From the NCBI GenBank assembly GCA_047600605.1, contig JASGKK010000002.1:620001-684000 (forward strand): a stretch of DNA of 64,000 nucleotides, written 5' to 3'. Positions 22,601-30,284 of this stretch are shown piece by piece. The notes under the pieces were generated by a model that did no database searches, had not been told where the DNA came from, and saw only the letters and a list, made by a program, of their open reading frames with translations. This stretch comes from CAYMZZ01 sp047600605. Its GTDB lineage: Bacteria; Bacteroidota; Bacteroidia; Chitinophagales; Chitinophagaceae. Numbering within the stretch: position 1 is the stretch's first letter; each line of letters begins with the position of its first letter. Position numbers and translations under genes: made by a program.

Positions 22601-25600
22601 TGTGCAGATTCAGCTCAACAATTTTGACAGCAGTTATGCCAGCCGCTGCCTGAGTGTAGCTCCGCAGGAAGAGTTTTGGGTACGAAGCCAGGTTGCTGAG
22701 TATCATTATACTCTTTACTATTACGACCAGGCCGGCAATCTCGTAAAAACCGTGCCACCCGAGGGTGTGGATGTAAGTAAACTGGATGAAGCAGGTATTG
22801 ATACCTGGAGTGCTCTGGTAAAAACTGCTCGTGATGCTGGTACAGCACTTGTGCCTGATCATTTAATGGCTACCGAATACAGGTATAATTCGCTTAACCA
22901 GGTAGTGGCACAAAAAAGTCCTGATGGAGGCAGCAGCCGCTTCTGGTACGACAGGATTGGAAGGTTAGTACTAAGCCAAAACGAAAAACAGCAAGGGGAC
23001 GATAAATACAGTTATACGCTTTACGATGCGCTCGGACGAATCACAGAAGTTGGCCAGTTAGAAGGGGATGGGCTAACGCAGGCCATTACCCAGGATCCGG
23101 ATGACCTGGCTGCCTGGCTTACTGCGGCGGCGGCTACCCGCGAGCAGATTACCCGTACATATTATGACCTGGCATCAGCAGATTTATGTGATCCGCCTGC
23201 TGTTTTGTGCCAGACCAACCTACGCAACCGGGTTAGCTATTCAACATTTACGGACGCTATTGCTGACGCCAGCTATGCCAGCGCTACTTATTACAGCTAC
23301 GATATTCATGGTAATGTAGACGTATTGCTGCAGCATTATATCAAAGGCGTATTACACGATATAGATGGGCATGCTTTTAAACGGATAGAGTATAAGTATG
23401 ACCTTATCAGTGGTAAGGTAAACCAGGTTGCTTATCAACCCGGCCTGGCAGATCAATTTTATCATCGGTATGAGTATGATGCCGAAAACCGGCTGACCGG
23501 CGCCTATACCAGTCACGATGCCCTTTACTGGGAGCGCCAGGCTCAGTATAATTATTATAAACACGGACCGCTGGCCAGGGTAAAACTTGGTGAACTATCT
23601 GTGCAGGGTATCGATTATGCTTACACACTGCAGGGATGGCTTAAAGGCATAAACAGCAGTACGATAGGTCCGGATTTTGACATGGGGAATCATGAACCTG
23701 AGTATATGGGAGTGGCGCGTGATGTGTACGGATTCAGCCTCAATTACTTTGCGGGTGATTATAAGGCAATTAAAACAAGTGTCAACCCTTTTGCTGCGAT
23801 TGATTATCTGCCAGGTCTGCTGGATGGTAAAAAAACAGGCCGCGGCTTGTACAATGGCAATATCTCCTCGATGCTGGTGAATATCCCGAAGCTGGGCGAG
23901 GCACAGCTGTATGGGTATAGCTATGACCAGCTCAACCGCCTCACTGGCATGAACGCCTATACGGGGCTAAACAGCAGTACAAATGGTTTTACGCCTGCCG
24001 GAGATGAATCATATAAGGAGCGTATAAGCTATGATGGCAATGGCAATATATTGACTTACCTGCGGCAGGGCGAAGGCAGCAATATAGACATGGATAACCT
24101 GTCGTATGCCTATAACCTTTCAGGCGGACGTTTGGTAAACAATAAACTTCGGCATGTCACCGATGCCGTGACCACTACACCCGGTGGTTATGGTGATCTG
24201 AAGAATGGCCAGGCAAATGATAACTATGGCTATGATGCTATCGGCAATCTGACTAAAGACGAATCGGAAGGCATTGCCAGTGGCGGTATCGAGTGGAATG
24301 TGTATGGTAAGATCAGCCAGATCACCAAGACCAATGGCGGAGTAACCACTGTGATCAAATACACCTATGATGCAACCGGCAACCGGATTGGCAAATGGGT
24401 ACAGGTGGGTGCCGGCACACCGAAGCAAACAGCTTATGTACGGGATGCGAGTGGCAATGTGATGGCGATCTATGAAAAAGGGAATTCGGAAGTAAATGGC
24501 GGGCTGCTGTCGCAGATTGAAGTACCTTTATACGGCAGCTCGCGGCTGGGTGTATGGCGGCCGGATCGGGAAGTGGAGACGACGGGCTGGGAGCTCTTTG
24601 AGACAGAAGCAATGATGGGTACAGGTAACGGACTGCGACTGGAACAATGGAGTCGCGGGCGTACACAGTTTGAACTGACCAATCATCTGGGTAATGTACT
24701 GGTGACGATCAGCGATCGTAAGCTGCCTGTAGTAGATGAAAGTGTGACGATTTGCGATGATGCCTATTATTTTTACTGCTATAGCCCTGTTACACATTAT
24801 ACAGCAGATGTGCTGACGGCCAATGATTATTATCCGTTTGGGATGGGGATGCCGGGAAGGAAATATTCGGAAGATGAATACCGGTATGGGTTTAATGGCA
24901 AGGAAAAGGATAGCGATATCAACAGTCTGACGGCTTATGATTATGGGTTCAGGATATATAATCCGGCGATTGGAAGATTCTTATCGGTGGACCCTCTCAT
25001 TAAAGAGTATCCATATTTAACACCCTATCAGTTTGCAAGCAATATGCCAATATTTGCAATTGATAGAGATGGGAGAGAATTTGAACCTTACTGGGCAACG
25101 ACTGTTCCTCAAAAAATACGAGAGTATGAAAGAGAGCTATGGCTAAAGGACCCTAAAAATGCAGAACAAATAATCTTTCATAAAAATGTAAATGCATTTT
25201 TGTTTGTAGGAGGAGCGCTAACTGTTGGTTGGGGATTAGCTACTGTCTGGCGATGGTTTCCACAAGTCTTGTATAATCCTGTAGTCCAAACAGAAATAGT
25301 TGGTACGTTAGCAGCCTTAACAGGTTATGAAGGACCTGATATTCCTAGCCCTGGTATGGCAGTGGAAGCAGGTTTTAAAAGAACTTGGAGTGAAGTCAAG
25401 ATAGTGAGACAAAATGGGAAGATAATTTCTGAAGAATTAGTTGCTACAGCAGAACTCGCGATGGAGGAAGGTGCTAAGTTTGCTAACAATTCCGAAAAGA
25501 AAATTACTCAAAAACTATTGTCTGAAGGCAAATCAGTTAAAGTGCTCGCTGAATCAAGGGAGCATGGAAAACCAACACCAGATTTTTTAGTTAACGGCGT

Positions 25601-25871
25601 TATTACAGAGTTTAAAGAAATATCTAACATAACTAAAAAAGATGTTGCAAAAGGGATTAAAGATAGAATTGAAGAAGGGCTTAAGCAGAGTAAGTATAGT
25701 AATATAATTATTGATGTTTCGAAACAACAAGTTGGAGATGGGCCTGTGACAGAGGCTTATATGCGGTTTACTTTGGATAGATTAAGAGGTAATAAATCTG
25801 ATAAAGATATGAATATTCGAGTTATTGGAGCTGGGTTTGATTTTACATGGGAACATAAAGCTCAAAATTAA
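16668..25871 (+). CDS. RHS polymorphic toxin with CdiA-like nuclease tip
   Basis: 3,067 residues from ATG 16668 with an N-terminal hydrophobic export signal. Order: FN3-like region (~205-300); a region with ETLYDYQGRPAINILPVPT typical of large Bacteroidota RHS proteins; eight cysteine-rich repeats (1389-1917); YD repeats (~2010-2630); and the RHS core (~2670-2804; NHLGNVLVTISD, YYPFGMGMPGRK, FNGKEKDSD, GRFLSVDPL, then DRDGRE). The last ~263 residues are the toxin tip. TPDFLVNG...TEFKE gives Asp2972, Glu2981 and Lys2983, the PD-(D/E)XK arrangement of CdiA-type tRNase or DNase tips. In this family the core forms a closed shell and the tip is released into a rival cell. The immunity candidate starts 25 bp downstream. 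This is the only full-length RHS gene here and the presumed recipient of the downstream cassettes. Confidence 0.9.
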   Translation: MNSRFKISGLGFFSRVFLLIAIQYCLGGTTVFATDDPEVFTVFRGRLGELAPDSVRETRDPVYYSGLVSNIENPANDKYTNTIVLRLLEDAQVPMPTDFVFKVFIDITWTDKTGASHTITGKELVIDFKAADGNRFNPRSYFIFDNAREVNVRVDSIYSSGPEWVIRLIQLENRMKVSRDYIFDCEEKVSVLTHSLPAASAEGNIDELIVEWEEVPNHGITHYDIEWAWADAEAQERYKNGANFVADKVFKNNSSRITIPAGLGTYRIPLLYDGAGLLFYRVRPLQQRTTGQVREGYWSTVTGGSGITYYTVAEGHEPELNWQASTVYAEDGKRKTVIQYYDGTLRSRQTVTKDNVTQTTIVAETLYDYQGRPAINILPVPTLNNVIEFAKNFNVFNSSSLPKDVYDLLPEEGNICDAITPPMDSSTGASLYYSSDNALINPVPSYLNTGFHKYIPSAFGYPYSETRYTPDATGRIAAQGGVGPQFQLGTGRETKYYYGVADQKELDGLFGTEVGASMHYFKNMVRDANGQYSVSYVDMHGRTVATALAGVSPDSLDQLNSYRARHVKRDLLNEGNNLIKGRSVESSSSLLVTKAGLHQFYYKLTPQSVEIEACNPPGEPVCYSCFYDLEIRITGDCGQEPIVITRKNFTFGDYDPSCEEMPALEVDETFTLPEGEYNITKKLTLSKDAQDWYRTNVFAIKNICKTLEDFYDENYAILISANNCNTNCDTCRTQVGTYTSFRSRFLEEMNIDPGTSVAFEAEILVAYNDALAACEEFCEPATENKLEMIRKMMLEDMIPDQGQYARLDTEADPDGNGNPGAIVLETQKPYNIFNKKKPYEVSWTWQVFFGFSNYPYQVPVFAYPKDESDNTSYYKNEANQRDEDLYTNNFSAAYPPSTFSNQFKEKWAQSLLIYHPEYTKLKYAEQNLAASYAWDAALEEIDTWDEALAAGFISNNIVNLDPFFNGIGAGKKYPIPTGDLFNPYVTYKAKMQQYLSSNYKTGKTIWQLAWMTVKCKEPNNSSCVPAAYPPYTEGGCDGDWNIIWKIFRSVYLAEKDRMINMLLDMECQDKMRDAILGSSQLGYIKRFTGYRNTLGLDVTTIESWENSNNPSAAAGSYTDGQLLKQFEATCSGYIDNWKYRLETCDAITSSPNRNLIIEKIIAGLKAVCISGSDVDHPNGSSTVKPGDPRTPQSFEAVIASVLSEYTIPLSAVCHPYLIDYPEPYNQQTPVSAEDVVVETKDECVCKRLDELKAEQRQTGYQGTLRDFIAYQHGVTVSEDLLTTLLSGCAGVTDCNLYDPPLVIPAVLSCKTPLNTCIDCATYTRLKADFKTSFPSFTGVWYEAPATEDQFNQNKLFERFLNSKTGLNKSWADYLAFEEACKNYSTPWTCMQLDSVVAAYFTAYGSSVYGSACQSAFVSFFNSTFGTSYTFSQIQSLFLTYCGRLPDICEPVINCNVFTSVINSFYTAYGAAISLSFSCDSLFAAHFNQWFDTDYTYSELQNMYDSVCGKVLDVCGHFSCSRLGEVLESWKTCNRSILLDTACATQWVTYFNALMGTSLASWQIDSLYRRCGIQLDPCQPPSVCSALQELLRSYQNMNNQACAGSGLDTAAVNHCSDCFLWYVNDRLGTNYSYTQLELLYKKNCGVDLQICSTAFDCKKLMAFTKQYLAWYELDTSGGRCDSLFSVQFNLQFGTDYDYDRIMALYRLYCGSEPAVCVKQEVVTCQQLDYVYFMFQKIYPISYLADSCQTAFTRYFNQAFGDTLTYADIQVYYLNVCGRVLDICTPDTCAPLQDFVTSFNSLYGSTNMSQQVCRNLFTQLFNRQFQPLEPHTWADISKMYLRCGIALPDCPPDSGIVFNCTRLEAGRQAYYALNRRMLPDDCDQQFTEYINVNFGTSFTDFRQLQQWATDNCFTSFNVCNEPAQPVSVALRRSSTATSVLQPPRLCGSGALFPPLVEDGEPCDFNIQLALNAATEQYNAYVQIQLNNFDSSYASRCLSVAPQEEFWVRSQVAEYHYTLYYYDQAGNLVKTVPPEGVDVSKLDEAGIDTWSALVKTARDAGTALVPDHLMATEYRYNSLNQVVAQKSPDGGSSRFWYDRIGRLVLSQNEKQQGDDKYSYTLYDALGRITEVGQLEGDGLTQAITQDPDDLAAWLTAAAATREQITRTYYDLASADLCDPPAVLCQTNLRNRVSYSTFTDAIADASYASATYYSYDIHGNVDVLLQHYIKGVLHDIDGHAFKRIEYKYDLISGKVNQVAYQPGLADQFYHRYEYDAENRLTGAYTSHDALYWERQAQYNYYKHGPLARVKLGELSVQGIDYAYTLQGWLKGINSSTIGPDFDMGNHEPEYMGVARDVYGFSLNYFAGDYKAIKTSVNPFAAIDYLPGLLDGKKTGRGLYNGNISSMLVNIPKLGEAQLYGYSYDQLNRLTGMNAYTGLNSSTNGFTPAGDESYKERISYDGNGNILTYLRQGEGSNIDMDNLSYAYNLSGGRLVNNKLRHVTDAVTTTPGGYGDLKNGQANDNYGYDAIGNLTKDESEGIASGGIEWNVYGKISQITKTNGGVTTVIKYTYDATGNRIGKWVQVGAGTPKQTAYVRDASGNVMAIYEKGNSEVNGGLLSQIEVPLYGSSRLGVWRPDREVETTGWELFETEAMMGTGNGLRLEQWSRGRTQFELTNHLGNVLVTISDRKLPVVDESVTICDDAYYFYCYSPVTHYTADVLTANDYYPFGMGMPGRKYSEDEYRYGFNGKEKDSDINSLTAYDYGFRIYNPAIGRFLSVDPLIKEYPYLTPYQFASNMPIFAIDRDGREFEPYWATTVPQKIREYERELWLKDPKNAEQIIFHKNVNAFLFVGGALTVGWGLATVWRWFPQVLYNPVVQTEIVGTLAALTGYEGPDIPSPGMAVEAGFKRTWSEVKIVRQNGKIISEELVATAELAMEEGAKFANNSEKKITQKLLSEGKSVKVLAESREHGKPTPDFLVNGVITEFKEISNITKKDVAKGIKDRIEEGLKQSKYSNIIIDVSKQQVGDGPVTEAYMRFTLDRLRGNKSDKDMNIRVIGAGFDFTWEHKAQN
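20832..22418 (+). repeat. eight tandem ~66-residue cysteine-rich repeats within the RHS gene
   Basis: Residues 1389-1917 consist of eight units of about 66 residues. The pattern is C-x2-L...[FY]-x2-[YF]...C-x2-[FL]-x3-[FY]-[FIV]-N-x2-[FM]-G-T-x2-[ST]-[YFW]-x2-[IL]-x2-[LM]-[YF]-x4-C-G-x4-[DI]-x-C. Each unit has about four conserved cysteines, so two disulfides per unit are likely after export. A more distant copy may precede the array (~1312-1385). I do not recognise a named domain. Confidence 0.8.
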
Positions 25872-25896
25872 TCCTAGAATGAATAAAGCTTAACAA

Positions 25897-26205
25897 ATGA
25901 GTAAAGTCACAAATTTGATATTAACCTGCAGTGTAGGTGAAGATGAAGGTGAATTGATTAAACAATTTTCGAATTTTAAATATGGCGGTAAAGAATTCAA
26001 GATTACATCTTTAGATGATTCTAGTTGGGGGACCAAAAGGCTTGAATGCATTATTTTTGTTGGTGTTTACAATCATTTTCCTTTATCGGATTTCATTAAT
26101 TTTTTGAAAAAAGACGTTAATTGGTATGATTTGGAACGTGTTCAACTATTTGTGAAAGAGCAAAATGATGATCTTTTTTCTGTGCTAAATCTCTATTCTC
26201 CTTAG
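25897..26205 (+). CDS. immunity protein for the CdiA-like RHS tip (predicted)
   Basis: 102 residues, no signal peptide or membrane segment, so cytoplasmic, as expected for protection against a nuclease. It begins 25 bp after the RHS stop and is the only gene before the IS66 insertion. The sequence mixes beta strands with a short helix (SDFINFLKKDVNWYDLERVQLFV). I do not recognise a named Imm family. Immunity function is inferred only from position and size. Confidence 0.7.
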   Translation: MSKVTNLILTCSVGEDEGELIKQFSNFKYGGKEFKITSLDDSSWGTKRLECIIFVGVYNHFPLSDFINFLKKDVNWYDLERVQLFVKEQNDDLFSVLNLYSP

Positions 26206-26229
26206 GGTGGAATTATTTTGAATTGTTAT

Positions 26230-26255
26230 GTAAGCGTCCGGCGAACTGCACCTTT
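26230..26255 (+). repeat. IS66 terminal inverted repeat, left
   Basis: Starts GTAAGCGTCCGGCGAACTGC and pairs with the reverse complement of 28482-28507, with four mismatches in 26. Confidence 0.85.
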
Positions 26256-26277
26256 GCAGGGTCGGCTACTTTTTGTA

Positions 26278-27734
26278 TCAATGCGGTAGTAGTTCAGCCA
26301 CTTTATTAACCGGACGATCGGCGATGCGGTGCAATACCTCTGTGAGCCAGCTATATGGATCTATGCCATGCATCTTCGCTGTGCCGAGCAGGGAGTAAAG
26401 CATGCCGCTTCGTTTGGCTGCTTCATGACTGCCGGCAAATAGATAGTTTTTTCTGCCCAGGGCCACTGGTCGGATACTGTTCTCTACCGGGTTGTTATCA
26501 ATGCTGAGCCTGCCATCATTCACGTAGGTGGATAGTCTTTCCCAGCGCTTGAGACTGTAAGCAATAGCTTCTCCGATTAAGCTTTTAGGTAGTACCTGCA
26601 CATACTGCTGCTGCAACCAAAGCCCCAGCTCTTTCAGAATGGGAACAGCATCACGCTGGCGAACTTCTTTGGTCGGGGCAAAGTCAAGCTGCGCATCCTT
26701 ACAGATCCGTTCAATAGCATATAACTTCTGTATTTCCTGTAAAGCATGGGAGGCCCGTTGTTCATCATTGCTTAAGGCATCATGGAACTTACGCCGCGCA
26801 TGCGCCATACAATGAATAAGGGTGACACCTTTCTGTTCTGCAAACGCGCCATAGCCCGCATACCCATCGGTCTGCAGATAACCCTGGAACCCCTGTAAAA
26901 TATCTTCCGGTCCTTCGCGGCTACGACCATCCCGGTAATCAAACAGCACGAGCTTACTCAGACTATTTTGATACACCCAGTAATATCCCCGATGCGTTTC
27001 TCCTTTCTTGTCTTTATCCATAACTTTGATCGGGGTCTCATCAACGTGGAGATAATTGCTTTGCAGTACCTCTGCCCGGAGCGCTTAAAATAAAGGGGTA
27101 ATCAGGTGGCAGGTGCCGCTTACCCAATCGGTAAGGGTGGAATAAGCCAGTTTTACCCCCGCTCTTTCAAAGCGCTGCATCTGGCGATACAGGGGGGGGT
27201 GATCAACATATTTGTCGATGATGATCTGCGCCAGCAGTCCTTCACCGGCCATGGCTTTCTCCAATGGACGGGAAGGTAGTTGGCCGATCACCACCCCGCT
27301 GTTATCCTTCTTCGCATATTTAGCGCGGCGGTATTGCTTTACATACAGCTCGCCTGGCGCGTATTCCAGCACTTCAGTGATCTCTTCGCCGATCTTTTTA
27401 CAGTCAGTTGTATCAACAGTGGGCGCTATGATGATCTCTTCGCGGCGAAGGCTTTCCGGCAGCTCATTCTGCCGGGATGCTGTACCGGATTTGCATCAAC
27501 AGCGATCGTATTACGGATATAGCTGACCAGTTTACTGGACGTGATCATCGCTGTGACAACCGGTTCAGTCAGGATGCCTAATGACAGTTGAGGAGAAGAT
27601 GGATCAGCAGGAATAAAGCGCTCCTGTCTGGAACCGAAGATCATTTTCTGTAACTGCGCCAACTGTTGCTCCAATGCCAGTAAACGTAACTGGCTTTGTT
27701 CATACAGTGCTTTATAATCTACTTCGGTTGACAT
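26278..27734 (-). pseudogene. tnpC: IS66 transposase TnpC, broken by a frameshift and a stop
   Basis: Three blocks of one IS66 transposase. Block 1 (27734 to ~27480) has the N-terminal leucine-rich coiled region (LLALEQQLAQLQKMIFGSRQERF). Near 27480 (HPGR...) the frame shifts: the following frame reads NELPESLRREEIIIAP and continues through VLEYAPGELYVKQYRRAKY. At 27085-27087 an in-frame TAA interrupts the sequence LF*ALRAEVLQSNYLHVDETPIKV; the missing residue is probably Gln (CAA to TAA). Block 3 (27021-26278, same frame as block 2) carries the DDE core with YLQTDGYAGY, HCMAHARRKF and the C-terminal DNNPVENSIRPVALGRKNYLFAGS. Two lesions make this copy non-functional unless they are sequencing errors. 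Confidence 0.85.
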
Positions 27735-27779
27735 TGGTATAAAGATCAGTCATGATCCGTCATGCCAATAATTTTATTT

Positions 27780-28151
27780 TCAACCGGTATGAGCAGGGTG
27801 TTGATATCTTTTACGATACCGGATCGTTTGCAGGGAGATGCCCTGCAAGATAAAGTGCAGCTGATCGGTGGTGAGTTGTAAACTCTTTGCATCCAGGTCA
27901 AACACCGGTACTTCAAAAGCGCCTTTCTCCAGCCGGCGGTAAAAGATCGTAAATCCACCCTGCTCATACACCAGCAACTTCAGATGCGTACGCGGCCGGT
28001 TGATGAAGATGAAGGCATCGCCCTGCAGTACGCTGCGCTCCAGTTCGTTGGTCACGATCCCGCAGAGTTGATTAAACCCTTTGCGCATATCCGTCTCTTT
28101 GCGGTAAAGATGATACGAGCGGTGGGCGCTCAGTGATAACAGACCGCTCAT
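27780..28151 (-). CDS. tnpB: IS66 accessory protein TnpB
   Basis: 123 residues. It shows the typical IS66 Orf2 signature MRKGFNQLCGIV...GDAFIFINRPRTHLKLLVYEQGGFTIFYRRLEKG. The start overlaps the tnpA stop (ATGA), the usual translational coupling. Length and sequence are normal for the family. It is needed with TnpA and TnpC for IS66 transposition, but its exact activity is unknown. Confidence 0.9.
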   Translation of the reverse strand: MSGLLSLSAHRSYHLYRKETDMRKGFNQLCGIVTNELERSVLQGDAFIFINRPRTHLKLLVYEQGGFTIFYRRLEKGAFEVPVFDLDAKSLQLTTDQLHFILQGISLQTIRYRKRYQHPAHTG

Positions 28152-28465
28152 GATACCAGTTCTTTAAGATACCCCGCACTCACCGGCTGATAGAGCCTGA
28201 TGCCATTCACTTCTGCAAACAGTGCTGCGGATGCGCTAATCTGAACCGGCGTAAAGGCGGATGACCCGCCATCGCCTGCACCATACTTTTTCTTCCAGTT
28301 ATGGAAGCTTCCGGGCGGGATGCAATGCTGTGCACAGAATGCCTGGATACTCAGGCCGCTTTGCTGCTGCTGTTCCAGTAACTCCAGAATCGCCGCCTTA
28401 CTGCGGAAAAAACGGCGCTTGTGAGACGAACTAACTTCCATTGCTTTTTCACCGGAAGATATCAT
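28148..28465 (-). CDS. tnpA: IS66 accessory protein TnpA (helix-turn-helix)
   Basis: 105 residues. A DNA-binding helix-turn-helix typical of IS66 Orf1 lies at ~18-55 (RRFFRSKAAILELLEQQQQSGLSIQAFCAQHCIPPGSFHNWKKKYG). An alternative start is the ATG at codon 9 (28441). It overlaps tnpB by 4 bp. It appears intact, unlike tnpC. Confidence 0.88.
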   Translation of the reverse strand: MISSGEKAMEVSSSHKRRFFRSKAAILELLEQQQQSGLSIQAFCAQHCIPPGSFHNWKKKYGAGDGGSSAFTPVQISASAALFAEVNGIRLYQPVSAGYLKELVS

Positions 28466-28481
28466 AGCCCGGCAGGTTGGA

Positions 28482-28507
28482 AAAGATGCACTTGGCCGGA
28501 TGCTTAC
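28482..28507 (-). repeat. IS66 terminal inverted repeat, right
   Basis: The reverse complement begins GTAAGCATCCGGCCAAGTGC and matches the left end at 22 of 26 positions. Confidence 0.85.
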
Positions 28508-28783
28508 ATTATTACGTACATTTTAGGAATGCATGATGGCGATTATTATGGTAGTATATATAAGAATATTGATATGTTTATAGGGAGGTAGCCGCTTAGT
28601 TCTTTTCCCATTGCAACCGATCCCTATGGTAATTTATTTCTGATGAGCGTTCATCCCGACGGCTTTGGTTATATCTATTTTTGGGATCATGAGGGGGAGA
28701 CAGAATACCAGGATGGGCATTATGTTGACAATTGCTATTTTGTTGCTTATTCTTTTACGGATTTTATCAATAATTTAAAATAA
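28508..28783 (+). pseudogene. SUKH (SMI1/KNR4) immunity gene, 5'-truncated by IS66
   Basis: The open frame starts exactly at the IS66 edge: ...YILGMHDGDYYGSIYKNIDMFIGR, then TAG (28589-28591), then in the same frame PLSSFPIATDPYGNLFLMSV, GYIYFWDHEG and VAYSFTDFINNLK*. The 'D..GN', 'IYFWDHE' and terminal 'SF.DFI..L' features are those of SUKH-1 immunity proteins. The N-terminal half is absent on both sides of IS66, so the insertion was accompanied by a deletion or recombination. Truncation plus the internal stop make this a dead gene. Confidence 0.75.
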
Positions 28784-28946
28784 GAGGGTACCTGTTTTCT
28801 GAAGTGTTATTTTTTATTACGGGCATGCTCATGTAAGTTTCCTTTGCACAGACAGGTTATTATCGCCGGATTGGTGGAGGGATATGGATTTTGGGTATTC
28901 CAATAAAAATAATCACTTCAGGTAATCAATAGATTAAAATCATTAT
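28784..28946. other. spacer without recognisable genes
   Basis: 163 bp between the SUKH remnant and the next small gene. No hairpin, ORF or RHS-core similarity was seen. Confidence 0.5.
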
Positions 28947-29269
28947 ATGGAAGTATCAATTAAAGAGATTGAAATAATTGGTCTAATCGAGGATAGCCTA
29001 AACTCAAACCATGATGTAATTGTCACACTTGATGATAATAGCAAGTACGTGGCTACTTTTTTTACTCCTCTTAATATTCTTTACCTGATGGATTATTGTA
29101 AGCATTATTCTGGAGAAAATAATAATGGATATTTTTTTTTTGGTACTCGGATATGATAGTTGTGAGGAGGATAGATATTTCAGTTATTACATCATCCATC
29201 AATTGTATGTTGTCAGATGGGACTTTTTACAGAGGCTTTCACAAGATTAAACAAAGCAAGGAAGAATGA
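28947..29269 (+). pseudogene. small putative immunity gene, frameshifted in a T10 tract
   Basis: Frame 1 runs from ATG 28947 to a stop at 29156 (MEVSIKEIEIIGLIEDSLN...GENNNGYFFFGTRI). After the T10 run at 29132-29141, the next frame continues sensibly as FWYSDMIVVRRIDISVITSS...FHKIKQSKEE and ends at 29269. One extra T would join them into a ~107-residue cytoplasmic protein. The gene sits among toxin/immunity remnants, so an immunity role is inferred. Homopolymer slippage or a sequencing error could explain the break, and phase variation is possible. Confidence 0.6.
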
Positions 29270-29429
29270 TTTAGTGAATTATAAATGGGAGGGAAACATT
29301 TTTCGGCAAAAAACATATATCCCGGGTTTTCGGTAATTTCTCGGGCAAGCACATCTTTTACAATCGGAAGAACTATATTTTATTTCAGCCAAAAATCAAT
29401 GGAAAATAGCTCACCCGTTAAGGCCTGTT

Positions 29430-29772
29430 TCACCCCGCCTGCTACCGTCCGATTGATTATTACATGCCGCAGGTGCTGACAGCCAATAATTATTATCCCT
29501 TTGTTCCGATACTTCGGAATGGGAATGCCGGTAAGAAAGTTTGCGGAAGATGATTTATATTGCCAGGGGTTAATAGAAGGGAAAGGATAATGATGTATAA
29601 GGAAAAAGGGATCAACAGGAGGATGGTATGCGGATTTATGATCCAGGATCAGGTAAATGTTTGGGTGAGTATCTGTTAAGCAAAAAGTATCCGTAGTACA
29701 TTACCTTTCACTTTGCCGGAAACAACCCAATTGAAGCTATTGATTCAGATGGAAGAGAGAAACATATTTACT
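29430..29772 (+). pseudogene. highly decayed RHS core fragment
   Basis: Pieces in shifting frames match the core: RPIDYYMPQVLTANNYYPF (~29448-29503), an extra ~15 bp, NGNAGKKV for GMPGRKF, then MRIYDPGSGK, then YHFAGNNPIEAIDSDG up to ~29752. It carries several indels and stops. It ends where the next gene begins, as in the intact cassettes. No toxin tip is left. Confidence 0.7.
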
Positions 29773-30219
29773 ATGGAATATTATACTAAGAGATTCGAAG
29801 ACTGGAAAGAAAAATGGGAAGATTCGTCAAGTATTGAGCTAAAGGATTATATAAGTTTTAATATTCATCCTGAGGATGTTTTAATTCTTAGTTCACTTTT
29901 TTTTCCAAGTATGATTGAAGTGGATAGCTGTATATTTTTTAAGAGTCATTACAACCCTGACAGTTATTTAATTTGGAAAAATAAGTTTAATAATGATAGT
30001 AAAGCAATTGAAAGAATGGTGAATCATGTTCATATATACGATGTTTTTGATCATTGTTCTGATACTATATCTGAATCCATATTTGAGGAGGTCGCAAGGC
30101 TGTTACAAAAATCCTGGATATATTATTTTCGATCATTGTATCCCGACAAACAAATTAATGTGGAGTATGTAAGCGGTGATATGGATTATGGTCCTACGTT
30201 GTATGTATATCAAATGTAG
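29773..30219 (+). CDS. orphan putative immunity protein
   Basis: 148 residues from ATG 29773 (MEYYTKRFEDWKEKWED). The frame is open from 29713, but those codons overlap the decayed RHS core. The protein is acidic, aromatic-rich, and has no signal peptide. No named family was recognised. It directly follows RHS core remnants with no toxin tip between, so it is probably an immunity gene that outlived its toxin. Confidence 0.6.
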   Translation: MEYYTKRFEDWKEKWEDSSSIELKDYISFNIHPEDVLILSSLFFPSMIEVDSCIFFKSHYNPDSYLIWKNKFNNDSKAIERMVNHVHIYDVFDHCSDTISESIFEEVARLLQKSWIYYFRSLYPDKQINVEYVSGDMDYGPTLYVYQM

Positions 30220-30284
30220 GTAGTTCTGAGCTGAAAGTGTCGAGCATGCAAAATTGAATTGTTATTATTAAATTCATCTATAAG

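Larger units (their letters stand above)
26230..28507 (-). mobile_element. IS66-family insertion sequence (2,278 bp)
   Basis: Bounded by inverted repeats beginning GTAAGC[GA]TCCGGC with 22 of 26 positions matching. It carries the classical IS66 set on the minus strand: tnpA (28465-28148), tnpB (28151-27780) and tnpC (27734-26278). The flanking octamers ATTGTTAT (26222-26229) and ATTATTAC (28508-28515) match at 6 of 8 positions. This is either a decayed 8-bp target duplication or a chance match. Because tnpC is broken twice, this copy is probably immobile on its own. Confidence 0.9.
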
